Assembly (NCBI GenBank): GCA_965248805.1
Contig: CBDFKJ010000006.1
Coordinates: 62,001-126,000 of the forward strand
Direction: 5' to 3'
Length of the DNA stretch: 64,000 nt
Origin: CBDFKJ01 sp965248805
GTDB lineage: Bacteria; Pseudomonadota; Alphaproteobacteria; UBA6615
The notes under the pieces are model-generated. The model searched no databases, had not been told where the DNA came from, and saw only the letters and a list, made by a program, of their open reading frames with translations. Each line of letters starts with the position of its first letter. Position 1 is the first letter of the stretch. Below, in pieces: positions 45,478 to 55,491 of this stretch. The position numbers and the translations under genes were made by a program.

Positions 45478-46767
45478 GGACGCCTCCATTTACCTCGTGA
45501 ATTTTGCCTCGTTGTGATTCTCTACGGCGGTTCGGTTTGAGGAGGTATTGATGAGGCAGGCTGGTCTGTTCGGCTTACCGGATCATCTTCGAAAGCTTTC
45601 GGCGACGGGTGATCCGTTGGAGGTGCTGGCAAAGGTCGTCGACTTCAAGATTTTCCGCGCGCCGCTTGAGGCTGCGCTGGGCTATTCGGACGGATCGAAA
45701 GGTGGCCGCCCGGCCTACGATGTGGTGGCGATGCTCAAGGTTCTGATCCTGGCCGCGCGGCACACGGTGAGTGACGAGCGGATGGAGTTTCTGATCCGCG
45801 ATCGCTTGAGCTGGCTTCGCTTCCTAGGCTTCGATCTCGGAGCGCCGACGCCGGACCGCAACACCATATGGACCTTTCGCGAGCGTCTGGTCCGGGCCGG
45901 GGCGATGGATAAGCTGTTTGCCGCCTTCGATGGCGAATTGCGCCGGTGCGGCTATCTGGCGATGGGCGGGCAGATCGTCGATGCGACGTTGGTATCGGCG
46001 CCCAAGCAGCGCCACAGCGATGACGAGAAGCGGGCGATCAAGGCGGGCAAGAGCGCGTCCGAGGTCTGGCCCGATCAGCCAGCCAAGGCGGCGCAGAAGG
46101 ACACGGATGCGCGGTGGACGGTGAAGACCGGGCGGCGCAAGAACCCCGCCGGGTCGCAACGGCGCATGCCCGACATCGCGATCCCGGTGTTCGGCTACAA
46201 GAATCATGTCGTCATCGATCGGGCCTACGGCTTCATCCGCAGCTCGGCTGTGACCGATGCCGCCCGCCATGACGGCAAGATGTTGCGTCAGCTCGTCACC
46301 GGCGACAATCTGGCCGCCGGCGTGTGGGCTGACAGCGCCTATCGCTCGAAGGCCAACGAGGCGTGGCTGGCCGGCAAGGGTCGGGTCTCCCACATCCACC
46401 GCAAGAAGCCGCCGGGCCGGGCCATGCCCAAGGCGACCGCCCAGGCCAATGCCCGCAAGTCAGCGGTCCGTGCGCATGTGGAGCACGTCTTCGCCCAGCA
46501 GAAGGATCGCATGGGCCTTTTCATCCGTACCATCGGGCTCAAGCGGGCGGAGGCCAAGATCGGCCTCGCCAACCTGGCTTACAATTTCCAGCGTCTGATC
46601 TTCCATGAGCGCAGGGCCGCCATGGTATGAGTCCGCCTGAATAGCGCCAAAACCCTCCGCCGAGAACGAAACGGCGGATGGTTGCGGACGTCAACACCGC
46701 CGATCTCAGCGAAAGTCGGACAGCACACCAAAATCTTCGTCAAATCCCCCGGTTGTTGGAGGTCTCC
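45478..46767 (+). mobile_element. IS5-family element, copy 2, complete
   Basis: A 1290-bp element nearly identical to the one at 10596-11886, with ends GGACGCCTC (left) and GGAGACCTC (complement, right). It is flanked by an exact AGCT duplication (45474-45477, 46768-46771). It lies in the 1.5-kb gap between the carbamoyltransferase gene and an IS1182 element, interrupting no recognisable gene. Confidence 0.93.
45551..46630 (+). CDS. IS5-family transposase
   Basis: A 359-residue DDE transposase differing at only a few residues from copy 1 (for example GLFIRTIG instead of SLFVRTIG). ATG 45551 follows GAGGAGGT. The catalytic Asp, Asp and Glu segments (VDATLVSA, ADSAYRS, AHVEHVF) are present and the frame is intact, so either copy could be active. 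Confidence 0.93.
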   Translation: MRQAGLFGLPDHLRKLSATGDPLEVLAKVVDFKIFRAPLEAALGYSDGSKGGRPAYDVVAMLKVLILAARHTVSDERMEFLIRDRLSWLRFLGFDLGAPTPDRNTIWTFRERLVRAGAMDKLFAAFDGELRRCGYLAMGGQIVDATLVSAPKQRHSDDEKRAIKAGKSASEVWPDQPAKAAQKDTDARWTVKTGRRKNPAGSQRRMPDIAIPVFGYKNHVVIDRAYGFIRSSAVTDAARHDGKMLRQLVTGDNLAAGVWADSAYRSKANEAWLAGKGRVSHIHRKKPPGRAMPKATAQANARKSAVRAHVEHVFAQQKDRMGLFIRTIGLKRAEAKIGLANLAYNFQRLIFHERRAAMV

Positions 46768-46788
46768 AGCTGACCTCAGGGCCGTTGC

Positions 46789-48154
46789 TTAACAGCCCGT
46801 TGAAGAAGACTGAGTTGATGAAGCATCGGGCGTGATAACAATGGCGGCGGCGAGACCCGGCGCCGGGGGGTTATTGAGGGCGAGGATAATGATCAGCGAT
46901 TGTTCCTGTCGCAAGACAAGCAGCAGGACCGCCAAGCCCTTGGCCGCAGCCTCTCGCGGGGTCCCGGCGCCGATCAACTGGCGCAATAGGACGCCCAGGT
47001 TGTGTCCGGCGACGTGGATCAGATAGCGCTTGCCGACGTTCTCGCGCCCGCGCAGCCAAGTGCGGCGCATGCCGCCGCGATCGAGGACCTGGGCGAAGCC
47101 CCGCTCGACCACTTCGGCGCGGAGTTTGAACGCGGCCTTCGCCACGCCCGACAGCAATCGGTTGCGGTTGTTGTAAACGGCCCGCCGAGCGGCGTCGTCG
47201 CCGTGCCAGCGCGAGAGCCCCTTGCCCTTCGGTTCGGCGATGCGGGTCGTCCAGGCGCCGTCGGCAAGGGACTTCAGCACCTCGCGGCCGAAGTAGCCTT
47301 TGTCGGTCACCAGCTCCGCCGGTTCGTCGGCCGTCGGCGCTGCGCCCACAGCCGCCAGCTTGGCCTCGGCTGACGTCAACGTTGTCGGCAGGGTGGTCGT
47401 GTCGCCCTGATCGGCCGGATACAGCTCGGCCGCGATCACCGCCCCGGTGTCGAGGTCGACCGCGTGTTCGGGCTTGTAGGCCAGATGCGTCGTGCCGTCC
47501 TTCATCCTGGCGATTTTGGCCTCCGCGTCGAGACCCAGTCCGCATTGGAGAGTTTCTTGCCCTTGCGCCGCCGATCCATCTGCGCCAAGTCATTCGCCGC
47601 GGTCTCGATCCCGCTGTCGGCGGCCATGCGCTGCAGCATCTGGCGATAGCTTTCGCCGCTGTCGCGGCGCACGATCGAGCGCAGCGCCGCGTTCGCCTCC
47701 ATGGTCGAAGCATCGACCCCAATCCGCTCGCCCCTGACCAGGCCGTGCTCGCCAAGAACGTCCAGCACCCAGGCGAACACTGCCTCATGCACCGCGTGCG
47801 GCTGCGGATCGTGCTCAACGACGAGTGGTCAGGCACACGTGCGCGCGCCTCCAGGCGCAAGAACTCACGCAGCGACAAGCTGTCGGCGCACCGCCACTCC
47901 AACGCCCGCTCACTGTCGAGGCCTTCGAAGTAGCCGACCAGGTGCATCCGGAAGTAACGCCCCGGTGGGATTCCCGGACGTCCGATCCCTGGCGCGTAAT
48001 AGGGCTCACACAGGTCCTCGGCGAACGCATCGAAACCGGCATCGACCAGCACCTCCTGCAGCTGGTCGTAAAACACGTGGCCGGGCGAGCGAGGCATCTC
48101 TGCCCAACTGACCATCAAGTCCACCTGTCGATCCCCTTGTCGTCCCAACGCCAT
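46789..48154 (-). pseudogene. IS1182-type transposase with two frameshifts
   Basis: Three frames together make a family-length transposase: MALGRQGDRQ to PDHSSLST (48154 to about 47795), MHEAVFAWVLDVLGEHGL to KLSNADW (about 47792-47525), and MKDGTTHLAYKPEHAVDLDTG to the end (47505-46789). Catalytic segments IGVDAST, VTDKGYFG and VVERGFAQVLDRGG are visible. It resembles the transposase at 17123 along its whole length but differs at many residues, so it is a separate IS species. Confidence 0.88.
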
Positions 48155-48223
48155 GACGAAGCTCCCGACTCGAACCATGCCCTCGTCACAGAGTCAGATG
48201 GCCGCGACTTTTTCAACGGGCTG
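46793..48223 (-). mobile_element. Second IS1182-family element type, degenerate
   Basis: A 1431-bp element with terminal repeats CAGCCCGTTGAAGAAGACT and CAGCCCGTTGAAAAAGTCG, related to but distinct from the CAGCCCG ends of copies 1-3. Flanks TTAA and ATAA do not match exactly. It begins 21 bp after IS5 copy 2. Its transposase is frameshifted. On the right it cuts off the repeat-protein gene. Confidence 0.88.
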
Positions 48224-49384
48224 ATAACGTAAAGCGTACCATTGACGAGGACGCCCACCCTAGCGGATCCCAGCTGGACATCCCATATGGTTCCCTGCTT
48301 CGGAAGACCCCCAAGACAAAAGAAGGACTTTGAGCCGCCCGGCTCCTCGCTCCAATACCTCAACCTGCCGTCGTCACCGACGCCATAGAAGTAGCGATTT
48401 CCGCCGGGCTTGAGCTCAAAAAAAACCACGCCGCGGCCGCGCAACGCGCCGTCAACCCAGAGCTCCCCATCTACCGTAACATAACCTGTCCTCTCCGCGG
48501 CGAGCTGAAACTCCCAAACACCCGACGACTCGAACGCCCAATCCGCGAACAAGGACCCAGTTTTGATTAACAGTTCGCCGGCGCGCAGGACGCCGATCCT
48601 ATCGCCCCCGAGCTGATACTGTTGGATATCGCCGACTGCGACGGAGGTAAATTTACGATCGGAAACCGACTCCTTGACCAACAATTCGCGGCTTCGTGTG
48701 TTCGTCAGCGTGCGCCGGTCACCCCGTTCGCCGCGACCCGGTCTTTCGCGTAGTACTGCGATCCGATCGCCTTCGAGTTGAAAATCAAGAATCTTGTCTG
48801 TTGTGGCAACGGACCATCGGGGATAGAGAGGTCCGTCAATGGTCATTAGCCTCGTAATCGGTGCGCGCACGTCTGCAGGGTATGGGCCCATTGCGCCTTG
48901 CCCTTCGCCCGCAAGGGACCCGATGCGAGGCGGACCGATAATCCCGATGCGGTCGCCCTCAAGTTGGAAATCCAAGACGTTGCGAGCCATCAGCACCCAG
49001 GGTGCGTCAAGCTCCCCTTCCTTGACCCAAAGTTCGCCGACGATCGGATCTCCGGGCTTGGATGTTGCAACGCGCGGCGCACTCTCGACAAGAGCTGCGA
49101 CCCGATCCCCCTCTAGCTGAAAAGCTTTCACATTGTCGGCCATGAACACCGGCCCGGCGCGAATGTCGAATGGCCCTTCTTGAACAAAGAGCGAGCCGTT
49201 GACCAAAGTCGCAACACGCAGGCCATGCGACGGCGCGGCACCAAGCTGAAACGACGTGACGTCATTGCCAAAGGAAAGCCATGAGGCGTAGTCAAACCGC
49301 CAAGCATCGACGACGCCTTCGAGGACGGAAACCGTCTCCTTTGGAAAACCCCAGCAAGCAGACCTCTCATATTCGGGAAGATCA
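48224..49384 (-). pseudogene. Fragment of a tectonin-like repeat protein
   Basis: One continuous frame of about 385 codons, cut at both ends by IS elements. It is made of a ~35-60-residue repeat whose core is FQLEGDRIGVL, then a short polar stretch, GELLVKEG, a spacer with a Trp and the next FQLEGDRIAVL. At least six copies are visible (for example KAFQLEGDRVAAL, LDFQLEGDRIGII, YQLGGDRIGVLRAGELLIK, WEFQLAAERTGYV). This pattern fits a beta-propeller of the tectonin type. Start and end are missing, so function and export are unknown. Confidence 0.65.
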
Positions 49385-50305
49385 GTGTCCCATGGAGTGG
49401 TGTAGCTGACGGCAGATGGCCGCGCGCTCCGGCATGGGCCGGGATGATCAGCGTGCGACAGCTGGCAGGCTGATGAGAGGATCATCATTCATCTGGGCGA
49501 TGGTTTCCAGGGTCATGTATCTGGCCCGTTGCACGACCCACTCATCGTTCTGTTCGAGCAGGAGCGCGCCGACCAGCCGGACGATGGCATCATCGTTGGG
49601 GAAAATGCCGACGACGTCGGTCCTGCGCTTGATCTCGCCGTTGAGGCGCTCGATCGGATTGGTGCTGTGCAGCTTGGCGCGATGCTCCTTGGGGAAGGTC
49701 ATGTATGCCAACACATCGGGCTCGGCGTCGTCCATGATGGCGGCAAGCTTCGGGACCTTCGTTCGGATCTGATCGGCGACGGCACGCCATTGAAGGCTCG
49801 CCGCCTCGGCCGTCTCCTGTGCGAACGCGGTGGCGATGAAGGCCGAGACGACGCGCCGCCCGTTCTTCCCGGCATGGGCGAGCACGTTGCGCATGAAGTG
49901 GACGCGGCAACGCTGCCATGTGGCGCACAGCACCTTGGTGACGGCGGCCTTCAAGCCTTCATGCGCATCGGAGACGACGAGCTTGACGCCGCGCAGTCGC
50001 GTCAGCTTGCGCAGGAACTCCGTCCAGATCGGCTCGGCCTCGGAGGTGCCGATCTCCATGCCCAGCACCTCGCGCCGGCCGTCGCTGTTGACGCCGACGG
50101 CGATGATGACGGCGACCGACACGATGCGTCCGCCGCGACGGACCTTCAGATAGGTCGCGTCGATCCACAGGTACGGCCAGTCACCTTCGATCGGCCGCTC
50201 CAGAAAAGCCTTCACCTTGCCGTCGATCTCCTCGCACAGCCGGCTGACCTGGCTCTTCGAGATGCCGCTCATGCCCAGCCCGACGGCGAATGAGCGGATC
50301 CTCAT
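49385..50305 (-). mobile_element. IS256-family element, copy 2, 5'-truncated
   Basis: The right end GTGTCCCATGGAGTGGTG at 49385 is shared with the copy at 9910. The element is uninterrupted but lacks its left end and roughly the first 100 codons of transposase. The left boundary lies somewhere between about 50285 and 50310, where the sequence becomes a secreted-protein gene; I cannot fix it exactly. Confidence 0.82.
49448..50305 (-). pseudogene. IS256 transposase, N-terminally truncated
   Basis: 285 codons of a mutator-type transposase (usual length about 400), from about GLGMSGISKSQVSRLCEEID to LISLPAVAR. The catalytic residues are in WIDATYLKV, VVSDAHEGL and NPIERLNGEIKRR. The N-terminal DNA-binding domain and terminal repeat are absent. 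A truncated catalytic core could be translated but should not transpose. Confidence 0.85.
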
Positions 50306-50576
50306 ACGACAATCCTGCCGTGACTCGTTCGTCTATCCGCAAATCAAGCCACAAGGCCTCGGCCTCGAACGTGCGCGCATCGTCAGTGCCGAACGCGTCT
50401 CCTGACTCCACCCAGGCTTGGCGGGTGACCTCGATGGCTCGGCCCAATTTCCCCTCCGAAGAAAGCGGCAGGGCCTCATCGAAGAGCGCCGACCGAGCTC
50501 TCTCCACAGCCAAAGCGGGACCGACAAGCAAAGCAATGGTTCCCAGGGTCAGGAGCAAGTGGCGAATTCTCAGCAT
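50300..50576 (-). pseudogene. Truncated secreted protein of unknown function
   Basis: ATG 50576 starts a signal peptide (LLLTLGTIALLVGPALA) and then a helical stretch (SEGKLGRAIEVTRQAWVESGD) reminiscent of a tetratricopeptide-like segment. After about 90 codons it runs into IS256 copy 2 and continues in a non-transposase frame to 50181, adding a foreign tail. The genuine C-terminus is missing. I do not recognise the protein. Confidence 0.6.
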
Positions 50577-51272
50577 TGCACAACCGTTCCCGTGTATCAG
50601 CCCGAGAGGTTTTCTTTGCCAATTAGTGAGCCCACGACAACGTAATCCCGGGATGTCAGAGTCGGGTGAACTCGGGGCGTTCTCGCGCGCGCAAGACCGC
50701 CATTAGCGTATATGCCCTTGGCTGAGATGACTTCAATGTGGCGGTGAGCCTAAGAGCGAGGAACCAATGAGCGCTGTGCTATCGAGGACAAAACAAAGAT
50801 TCGGCGCCAGATCGCCCTTGAGATGACCTGGAGCTACGGGGAGCCCGGGACACAATGGCCCGACACCAGACACATCATCCTGACCCACGTCTCCTATCCC
50901 AACTACTTTCACGGTATCCACTCATCTGATCTGGCCGACCATCTGGAGACCCTTCGCGGCGACCGAGTTTGCGTTGTTCTTAGAGTGACCTATGACGCGG
51001 TCGGGAAAAGTATTGGCCATAGCGTAATCGAAATCGGCGGCCTGACGCAGTCCTGCTGGCCGCCCTCGCGTCCTTCGCGACATATCTGTCACCGCTGCCC
51101 ACCCACGGCGGCGTTACGACCGTTGGGCATTTGCTCTGGCAGGCAAGCAGCCAGACCCCGTGGTGGGGGCACCTGAATTTCCTCGCCACTATTCTGGTCT
51201 TTCAGACCCTCCTCGGGCTGCTGGTCTATTGGGCTCTGCGGCGCCCGAACCGCTCGCGGGTGGCGACCTTAG

Positions 51273-52727
51273 CAGCCCGTTGACGAAGTCCGGCGTGTCT
51301 GATTCTGTCTGAACATAGAGATTTAGACGGGCGTCGTGCGATGGCATTGAGACGACAGAGCGAGGTTCAGGGTGACCTCGTGGTGACATGGGCGGAGATG
51401 CCGCGTTCGCCTGGACACGCGTTTTCCGACCGGCTGCATGAGTTGCTGACCGAGTCTGGCTTTGACGGCTTCGTGGAGGCGACGTGCAAGCCATACTACG
51501 CACCTCGGATGGGGGCTCCTTCGCTGCCGCCGGGGCGTTATTTCCGGATGCACATGATCGGCTATTTCGAGGGCATCGGCAGCGAGCGCGGCATCGCTTG
51601 GCGCTGTTCGGATTCGCTGTCGCTTCGCGCGTTTCTGCGGTTGGCGAACCGGGACAAGGTTCCCGATCATTCCTGATTGTCGAAGACGCGCGGCCGGCTG
51701 CCGCACGAGGTCCATGAAAAGGTTTTCGACTGGGTTCTGGCTCTCGTCGCCGCGCGCGGTCTGGTGAAGGGCGAGCGGATCGGCGTCGACGGCTCGACGA
51801 TGGAAGCCAACGCCGCCCTGCGAGCCATCGTGCGGCGCGATAGCGGCGAGACCTATCGCGAGATGCTGACGCAAATGGCGAAGGAGAGTGGCGTCGAAAC
51901 GCCGACGATCGACGACCTCGTCCGGCTCGATCGCCGGCGGAAGGGCAAGAAGCTTTCGAACAAGGATTGGACGAGCCCGACCGATCCTGATGCGAAGATC
52001 GCGCGGATGAAGGACGGCACCACGCATCTGGCCTACAAGCCCGAGCACGCGGTCGATCTCGACACCGGCGTCATCGTTGCGGCACCGATCTATCCAGCCG
52101 ATGAAGGCGACACGACGACTTTGCCTGGGACGCTGGAGGCGGCCGCGCGCAACCTCGCCGAGGTCGGTCTGGCTCCAACACGGGCAGAGCCCTGCAGTCT
52201 CGTTGGCGACAAGGGCTATCATTCACGCGAGGGGCTGAAAGACCTCGACGGCGGCGTCTGGAAAACGCGGATCTCCGAGCCGGAGCCCGCCAACGGCTAT
52301 CTGCGCTGGCATGGCGACCAGGCGGCACGTCAGGCTGTCTACGCCAACCGGGCGCGATTGAAGTCCGGCGTCGCGCGGAACGCCATGCGCAGGCGCGGTG
52401 ATGATGGTCGAGCGCAGCTTCGCCCATGTCCTCGACCGTGGCGGCATGCGCCGCGCGTTGCTGCGGGCGCGCGAGAACGTCCACAAACGCTACCTGATCC
52501 ATGTCGCCGGGTTCAATCTCGGCATTCTGATGCGCGCGCTGTTCGGATCAGGCACGCCGAGGGAGGCTGCGAGTGCAAAGAGCACCCTTTTGTTCGTTAT
52601 TCAGTTCGATGCTGCCCTGGCGATCGCCATCGTGGCGAACATCGAAGGCAAACCAGCCATGCTCGTTATCATCATCATCGTCGCCCCCAAAACCGATTGA
52701 TCAAAGCGCGACTTCATCACCGGGCTG
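51273..52727 (+). mobile_element. IS1182-family element, copy 3
   Basis: A 1455-bp copy with the same ends as copies 1 and 2 and an exact 4-bp duplication TTAG (51269-51272, 52728-52731). It is one base longer than copy 2 because of an insertion in the transposase gene. Removing it restores an open frame in the membrane-protein gene, confirming both boundaries. Confidence 0.94.
51341..52700 (+). pseudogene. IS1182 transposase with nonsense and frameshift mutations
   Basis: Nearly identical to the intact transposase at 17123, but TGG to TGA at 51674-51676 stops it after VPDHS, and GTGATGATGG replaces GTGAGATGG at about 52398, shifting the frame just before the catalytic Glu segment (MVERSFAHV). 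Both lesions are absent from copies 1 and 2. Confidence 0.9.
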
Positions 52728-52806
52728 TTAGTCGTTTCTCTGCCGATCTTTGCCCTGCTGTTCGGCATCGTTCTCTTCTCGACATGACTCCGCGGCGGAA
52801 TTTCCG

Positions 52807-53391
52807 TTACGGATACAGACGCTCGGTGGACCAGCCATCGCCGGCGCGCTGGTAGACGAGGCGGTCGTGCAGACGGAAGGCGCGCTGGCGCCAGAACTCG
52901 ATGCGCTCGGGCACGACACAAAATCCGGACCAGTAGGGTGGCCGCGGCACGGCGCCGAGCGCGTACTTCGCAGCGCAGTGCGCGATTTGCCGCTCCAGCT
53001 CGAACCGGCCCTTCATGGCGCGCGACTGCCGGCTGGCCCAGGCGCCGATCTGGCTGTCGCGGGGACGGCTGGCGAAGTAGGCGTCGGCGTCGGCGTCGGA
53101 CACGGTTTCCACCGCGCCCTCGATGCGCACTTGGCGGCCCAGCGACTTCCAATGGAAGCAGATCGCTGCCTTCGGCGTGGCCAACAGGTGCTCACCCTTG
53201 GGGCTCTCATAGTTGGTGTAGAAGACGAAACCGCGGGAGCTGAAGTCCTTCATCAGCACCATGCGTGCCGACGGCGTGCCGTCGGCACCGACCGTGGCGA
53301 TTGCCATGGCATTTGCATCGTGAGGCTCGCTGCGCTCCGCCTCGGCGAACCACACCCTAAATTGCTCGATCGGGTCGACCGCTGGGTCCAT
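52807..53391 (-). CDS. pdxH: Pyridoxamine 5'-phosphate oxidase
   Basis: A 194-residue FMN enzyme of vitamin B6 metabolism that oxidises pyridoxamine or pyridoxine 5'-phosphate to pyridoxal 5'-phosphate. FMN and substrate residues are visible in SARMVLMKDFSSRGFVFYTNY and KGEHLLATPKAAICFHW. RQVRIEGAVE and the C-terminal PPYWSGFCVVPERIEFWRQ and RLHDR with ERLYP are the family signatures. It is intact, 20 bp from the end of the broken membrane gene. Confidence 0.95.
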   Translation of the reverse strand: MDPAVDPIEQFRVWFAEAERSEPHDANAMAIATVGADGTPSARMVLMKDFSSRGFVFYTNYESPKGEHLLATPKAAICFHWKSLGRQVRIEGAVETVSDADADAYFASRPRDSQIGAWASRQSRAMKGRFELERQIAHCAAKYALGAVPRPPYWSGFCVVPERIEFWRQRAFRLHDRLVYQRAGDGWSTERLYP

Positions 53392-53653
53392 GTGGCGGTG
53401 CCTGTCCCGATGGTCGATTGCTGGCGGCGCGCGCCGACTCTACGCCCGGGGCGGCGGTTTACAATCGCCGGCCGGCAAAAGCTGCCGCATGGGCGGCACA
53501 AATTGCCCGGCGAACTTGGGTAAATTTTTCCCCAAAAGCGGTTCTTTGGCCGCAAAGCGCGCTGAAATGCTTGGCGCACGCCTTGCCTCGCTTTGACAAG
53601 TCGTAATCGCACGACAACGCACCGCCGACCTGCGGACGGGCAAGGAGCGAGCC

Positions 53654-54232
53654 ATGAACGTAACTTCTGTCGGCCATGTGCCACCGGGCTTTGCTCGTCA
53701 CGCCGAGCCGCAAGCCGGTACCACGACCACGGCGGAGGACGGGACGCCCGTGGACGGCGGAGACGCTCCGTCGAGAGCGGTGGTGACCACGAACGGGCAC
53801 ACGACCACATTCGAACAGACGGAGAACGGGTTTACGCGGACGCGAACCAAGGAGCTGCCACACGATCGTACCCTGAGCAAGACGGTAACGGTCGAGCACA
53901 CCGAGAGCGGGACCGTCCGCACCACGACGATCACTAATCCGCAAGGCAAGGTTCACACCTTCACGTCCGGGCTGCTCGACAGCGGGACCATCGGTGGGCT
54001 GATCGACGACGAGGGCACGGACGCCGCAATCGCCGACGACGAGGGCACGGTCGCGGCAATCCCCGATGGCGGGGAAACGGCCGTAGAAGCGCCCGCGCCG
54101 GTCCCCGTTATTGACGCGGCGGTCGCCGCCGTCGACGATGATACTCTGATCGAGGAGTTGCTGGAGGAGGTTCTGGCCGAGGGCGAGCCCGAGGAGGAAA
54201 CCGAAGGCGACGACACGAACCTGCTAGTCTGA
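53654..54232 (+). CDS. Acidic Thr-rich protein of unknown function
   Basis: A 192-residue soluble protein without a signal peptide or membrane helix. The first 110 residues are Thr-rich with TTNGHTTTFEQTENGFTRTR and TTTITNPQGKVHTFTSG. The C-terminal half is strongly acidic, with a short tandem repeat (DDEGTDAAIADDEGTVAAI) and LIEELLEEVLAEGEPEEE. ATG 53654 is well placed after AAGGAGCGAGCC. The codon pattern is like that of the neighbours. No family recognised. Confidence 0.6.
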   Translation: MNVTSVGHVPPGFARHAEPQAGTTTTAEDGTPVDGGDAPSRAVVTTNGHTTTFEQTENGFTRTRTKELPHDRTLSKTVTVEHTESGTVRTTTITNPQGKVHTFTSGLLDSGTIGGLIDDEGTDAAIADDEGTVAAIPDGGETAVEAPAPVPVIDAAVAAVDDDTLIEELLEEVLAEGEPEEETEGDDTNLLV

Positions 54233-54269
54233 GTTCGCCAATTGACGCCGGGCCGTGGCTCGGCGGCGC

Positions 54270-54554
54270 ATCCGACTCGATGTGATAGAGGTTGCCGACA
54301 CCGGCCGCGGTATGTCGGCCGCTCAGGTCGATGCCGCGCTCGGCGTCTTCACTCAGGCCGGTGGCAATCTCAATCGTAGGTTCGAAGGCACGGGCCTGGG
54401 CTTGCCGTTGGCAAAGTCGATCAGTGAGCTGCTAGGCGGCTCCTTCGCATTGGCGAGCGAGCCCGGCAAGGGCACGGTCGTTACACTGGCGTTTTCCAAG
54501 GATCGTGTGATCGGCGATCCGGATTTGGACCTGTCGGTGTCCAGCGCGTTTTGA
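54270..54554 (+). pseudogene. Histidine-kinase ATPase-domain remnant
   Basis: About 90 codons encoding the end of a GHKL ATPase domain: VIEVADTGRGM (G1 box), FEGTGLGLPLAKSISELLGG (F/G2 boxes) and a GKGTVVTLAF strand. The N box, dimerisation helix and sensor are missing, and no ribosome site precedes it. It is the stump of a deleted sensor kinase. Confidence 0.75.
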
Positions 54555-54619
54555 CGCGCCATCCGGGTCACCATCGAGGCTGGGCCGGTCGACGGTAGTC
54601 CGGCGGCTCGGGCGTGCTA

Positions 54620-55454
54620 GGCTCCGGACCCATAAATCGCTTGAGCCGACGCGGCGCGATGTGATTCACGCTCCCAAACTGCGGGAGTGTTGCGATGGAC
54701 GATACGTTCTGGCTGAGCGAGGAACAGTTTGCGCGGCTCGTGCCGCATCTGCCGACGGATACGCGCGGCAAGCCGAGAGTCGACGACCGCCGCGTTATAA
54801 GCGGTATCATCCATGTGTTGAAGTCCGGCGGACGTTGGGTCGATGCGCCGTCCGTCTATGGCCCGCGCAAGACGCTCTACAATCGCTTCGTGCGGTGGGC
54901 GGCCAAAGGCGTGTGGACAGGGATATTCCACGCTCTGGCTTCGGCGGGTGGGCCGCCGGCGCAAGTGTTGATCGATTCCTCGGCGGTGAAGGCTCATCGC
55001 TGCGCCTCGGGCGGCAAAGGGGGGAGCACACGCAGGCCATTGGCCGCTCCCGCGGCGGGCGCACCACGAAGATCCATGCGCTGACCGATGGCCTCTGCCG
55101 CCCGTTCGCCTTCCTGCTGACCGGCGGCCAAGTGGCGGACTGCACAGCGGCCGCTGCTGGAGCGGATGCCGGCCACCTCGATCCTGACTGGCGACAAGGG
55201 CTATGACAGCGACGCCGTTCGCCGCAAGATCGAGAGCAGAGGCGTCGCTCCGAACATCCCGCCGAAGGCCAACCGCCGCTGGAAGCCGTGCTTCAGCCCG
55301 GCGCTCTATCGCGACCGCAACGCCATCGAGCGCATGTTCGGCCGGCTGAAAGACTTCCGCAGAATCGCAACCCGCTATGACCGCCTCGCCCAAAACTTCC
55401 TCGCCGCCGTCTGTCTCGCCGCTACCGTCAGCTAATGGTTATGAGTCCGGACCC
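54620..55454 (+). mobile_element. IS5-family element of the IS427 type
   Basis: An 835-bp element with terminal repeats GGCTCCGGACCCATAA (left) and GGGTCCGGACTCATAA (complement, right), flanked by TA on each side (54618-54619, 55455-55456). The size, ends and two-part transposase gene fit the IS427 group. It lies just upstream of the cyclase gene and may separate it from its promoter. Confidence 0.88.
54695..55435 (+). pseudogene. IS427-type transposase in three frames
   Basis: The first frame (54695 to about 55015) holds FWLSEEQFARLVPHLP, the DUF4096-like domain and the first Asp in VLIDSSAVKAHR. The second continues as EHTQAIGRSRGGRTTKIHALTD and the third has ILTGDKGYDSDAVRR and ERMFGRLKDFRRIATRYDR. 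The first shift, at AAAGGGGGG near 55015, is the usual place for programmed frameshifting in this group. The second, near 55148, is not, so this copy is probably dead. Confidence 0.82.
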
Positions 55455-55491
55455 TAGTGTAGCTGGGTGCGCACTGACGGTCCGCGCGCCA

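Larger units (their letters stand above)
50767..52787 (+). pseudogene. Membrane-protein gene, frameshifted and split by IS1182 copy 3
   Basis: The pieces reconstruct one gene. ATG 50767 after GCGAGGAACC gives a short basic start, then frame changes at about 50820 (EMTWSYGEPGTQWPDTRH) and about 51050 (LLAALASFATYL). Next come two hydrophobic helices, the second LNFLATILVFQTLLGLLVYWAL. The frame enters IS1182 copy 3 at VAT-L and resumes at 52732 as VVSLPIFALLFGIVLFST with TGA 52785-52787. The junction across the TTAG duplication is in frame. The family is not recognised. Confidence 0.65.
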
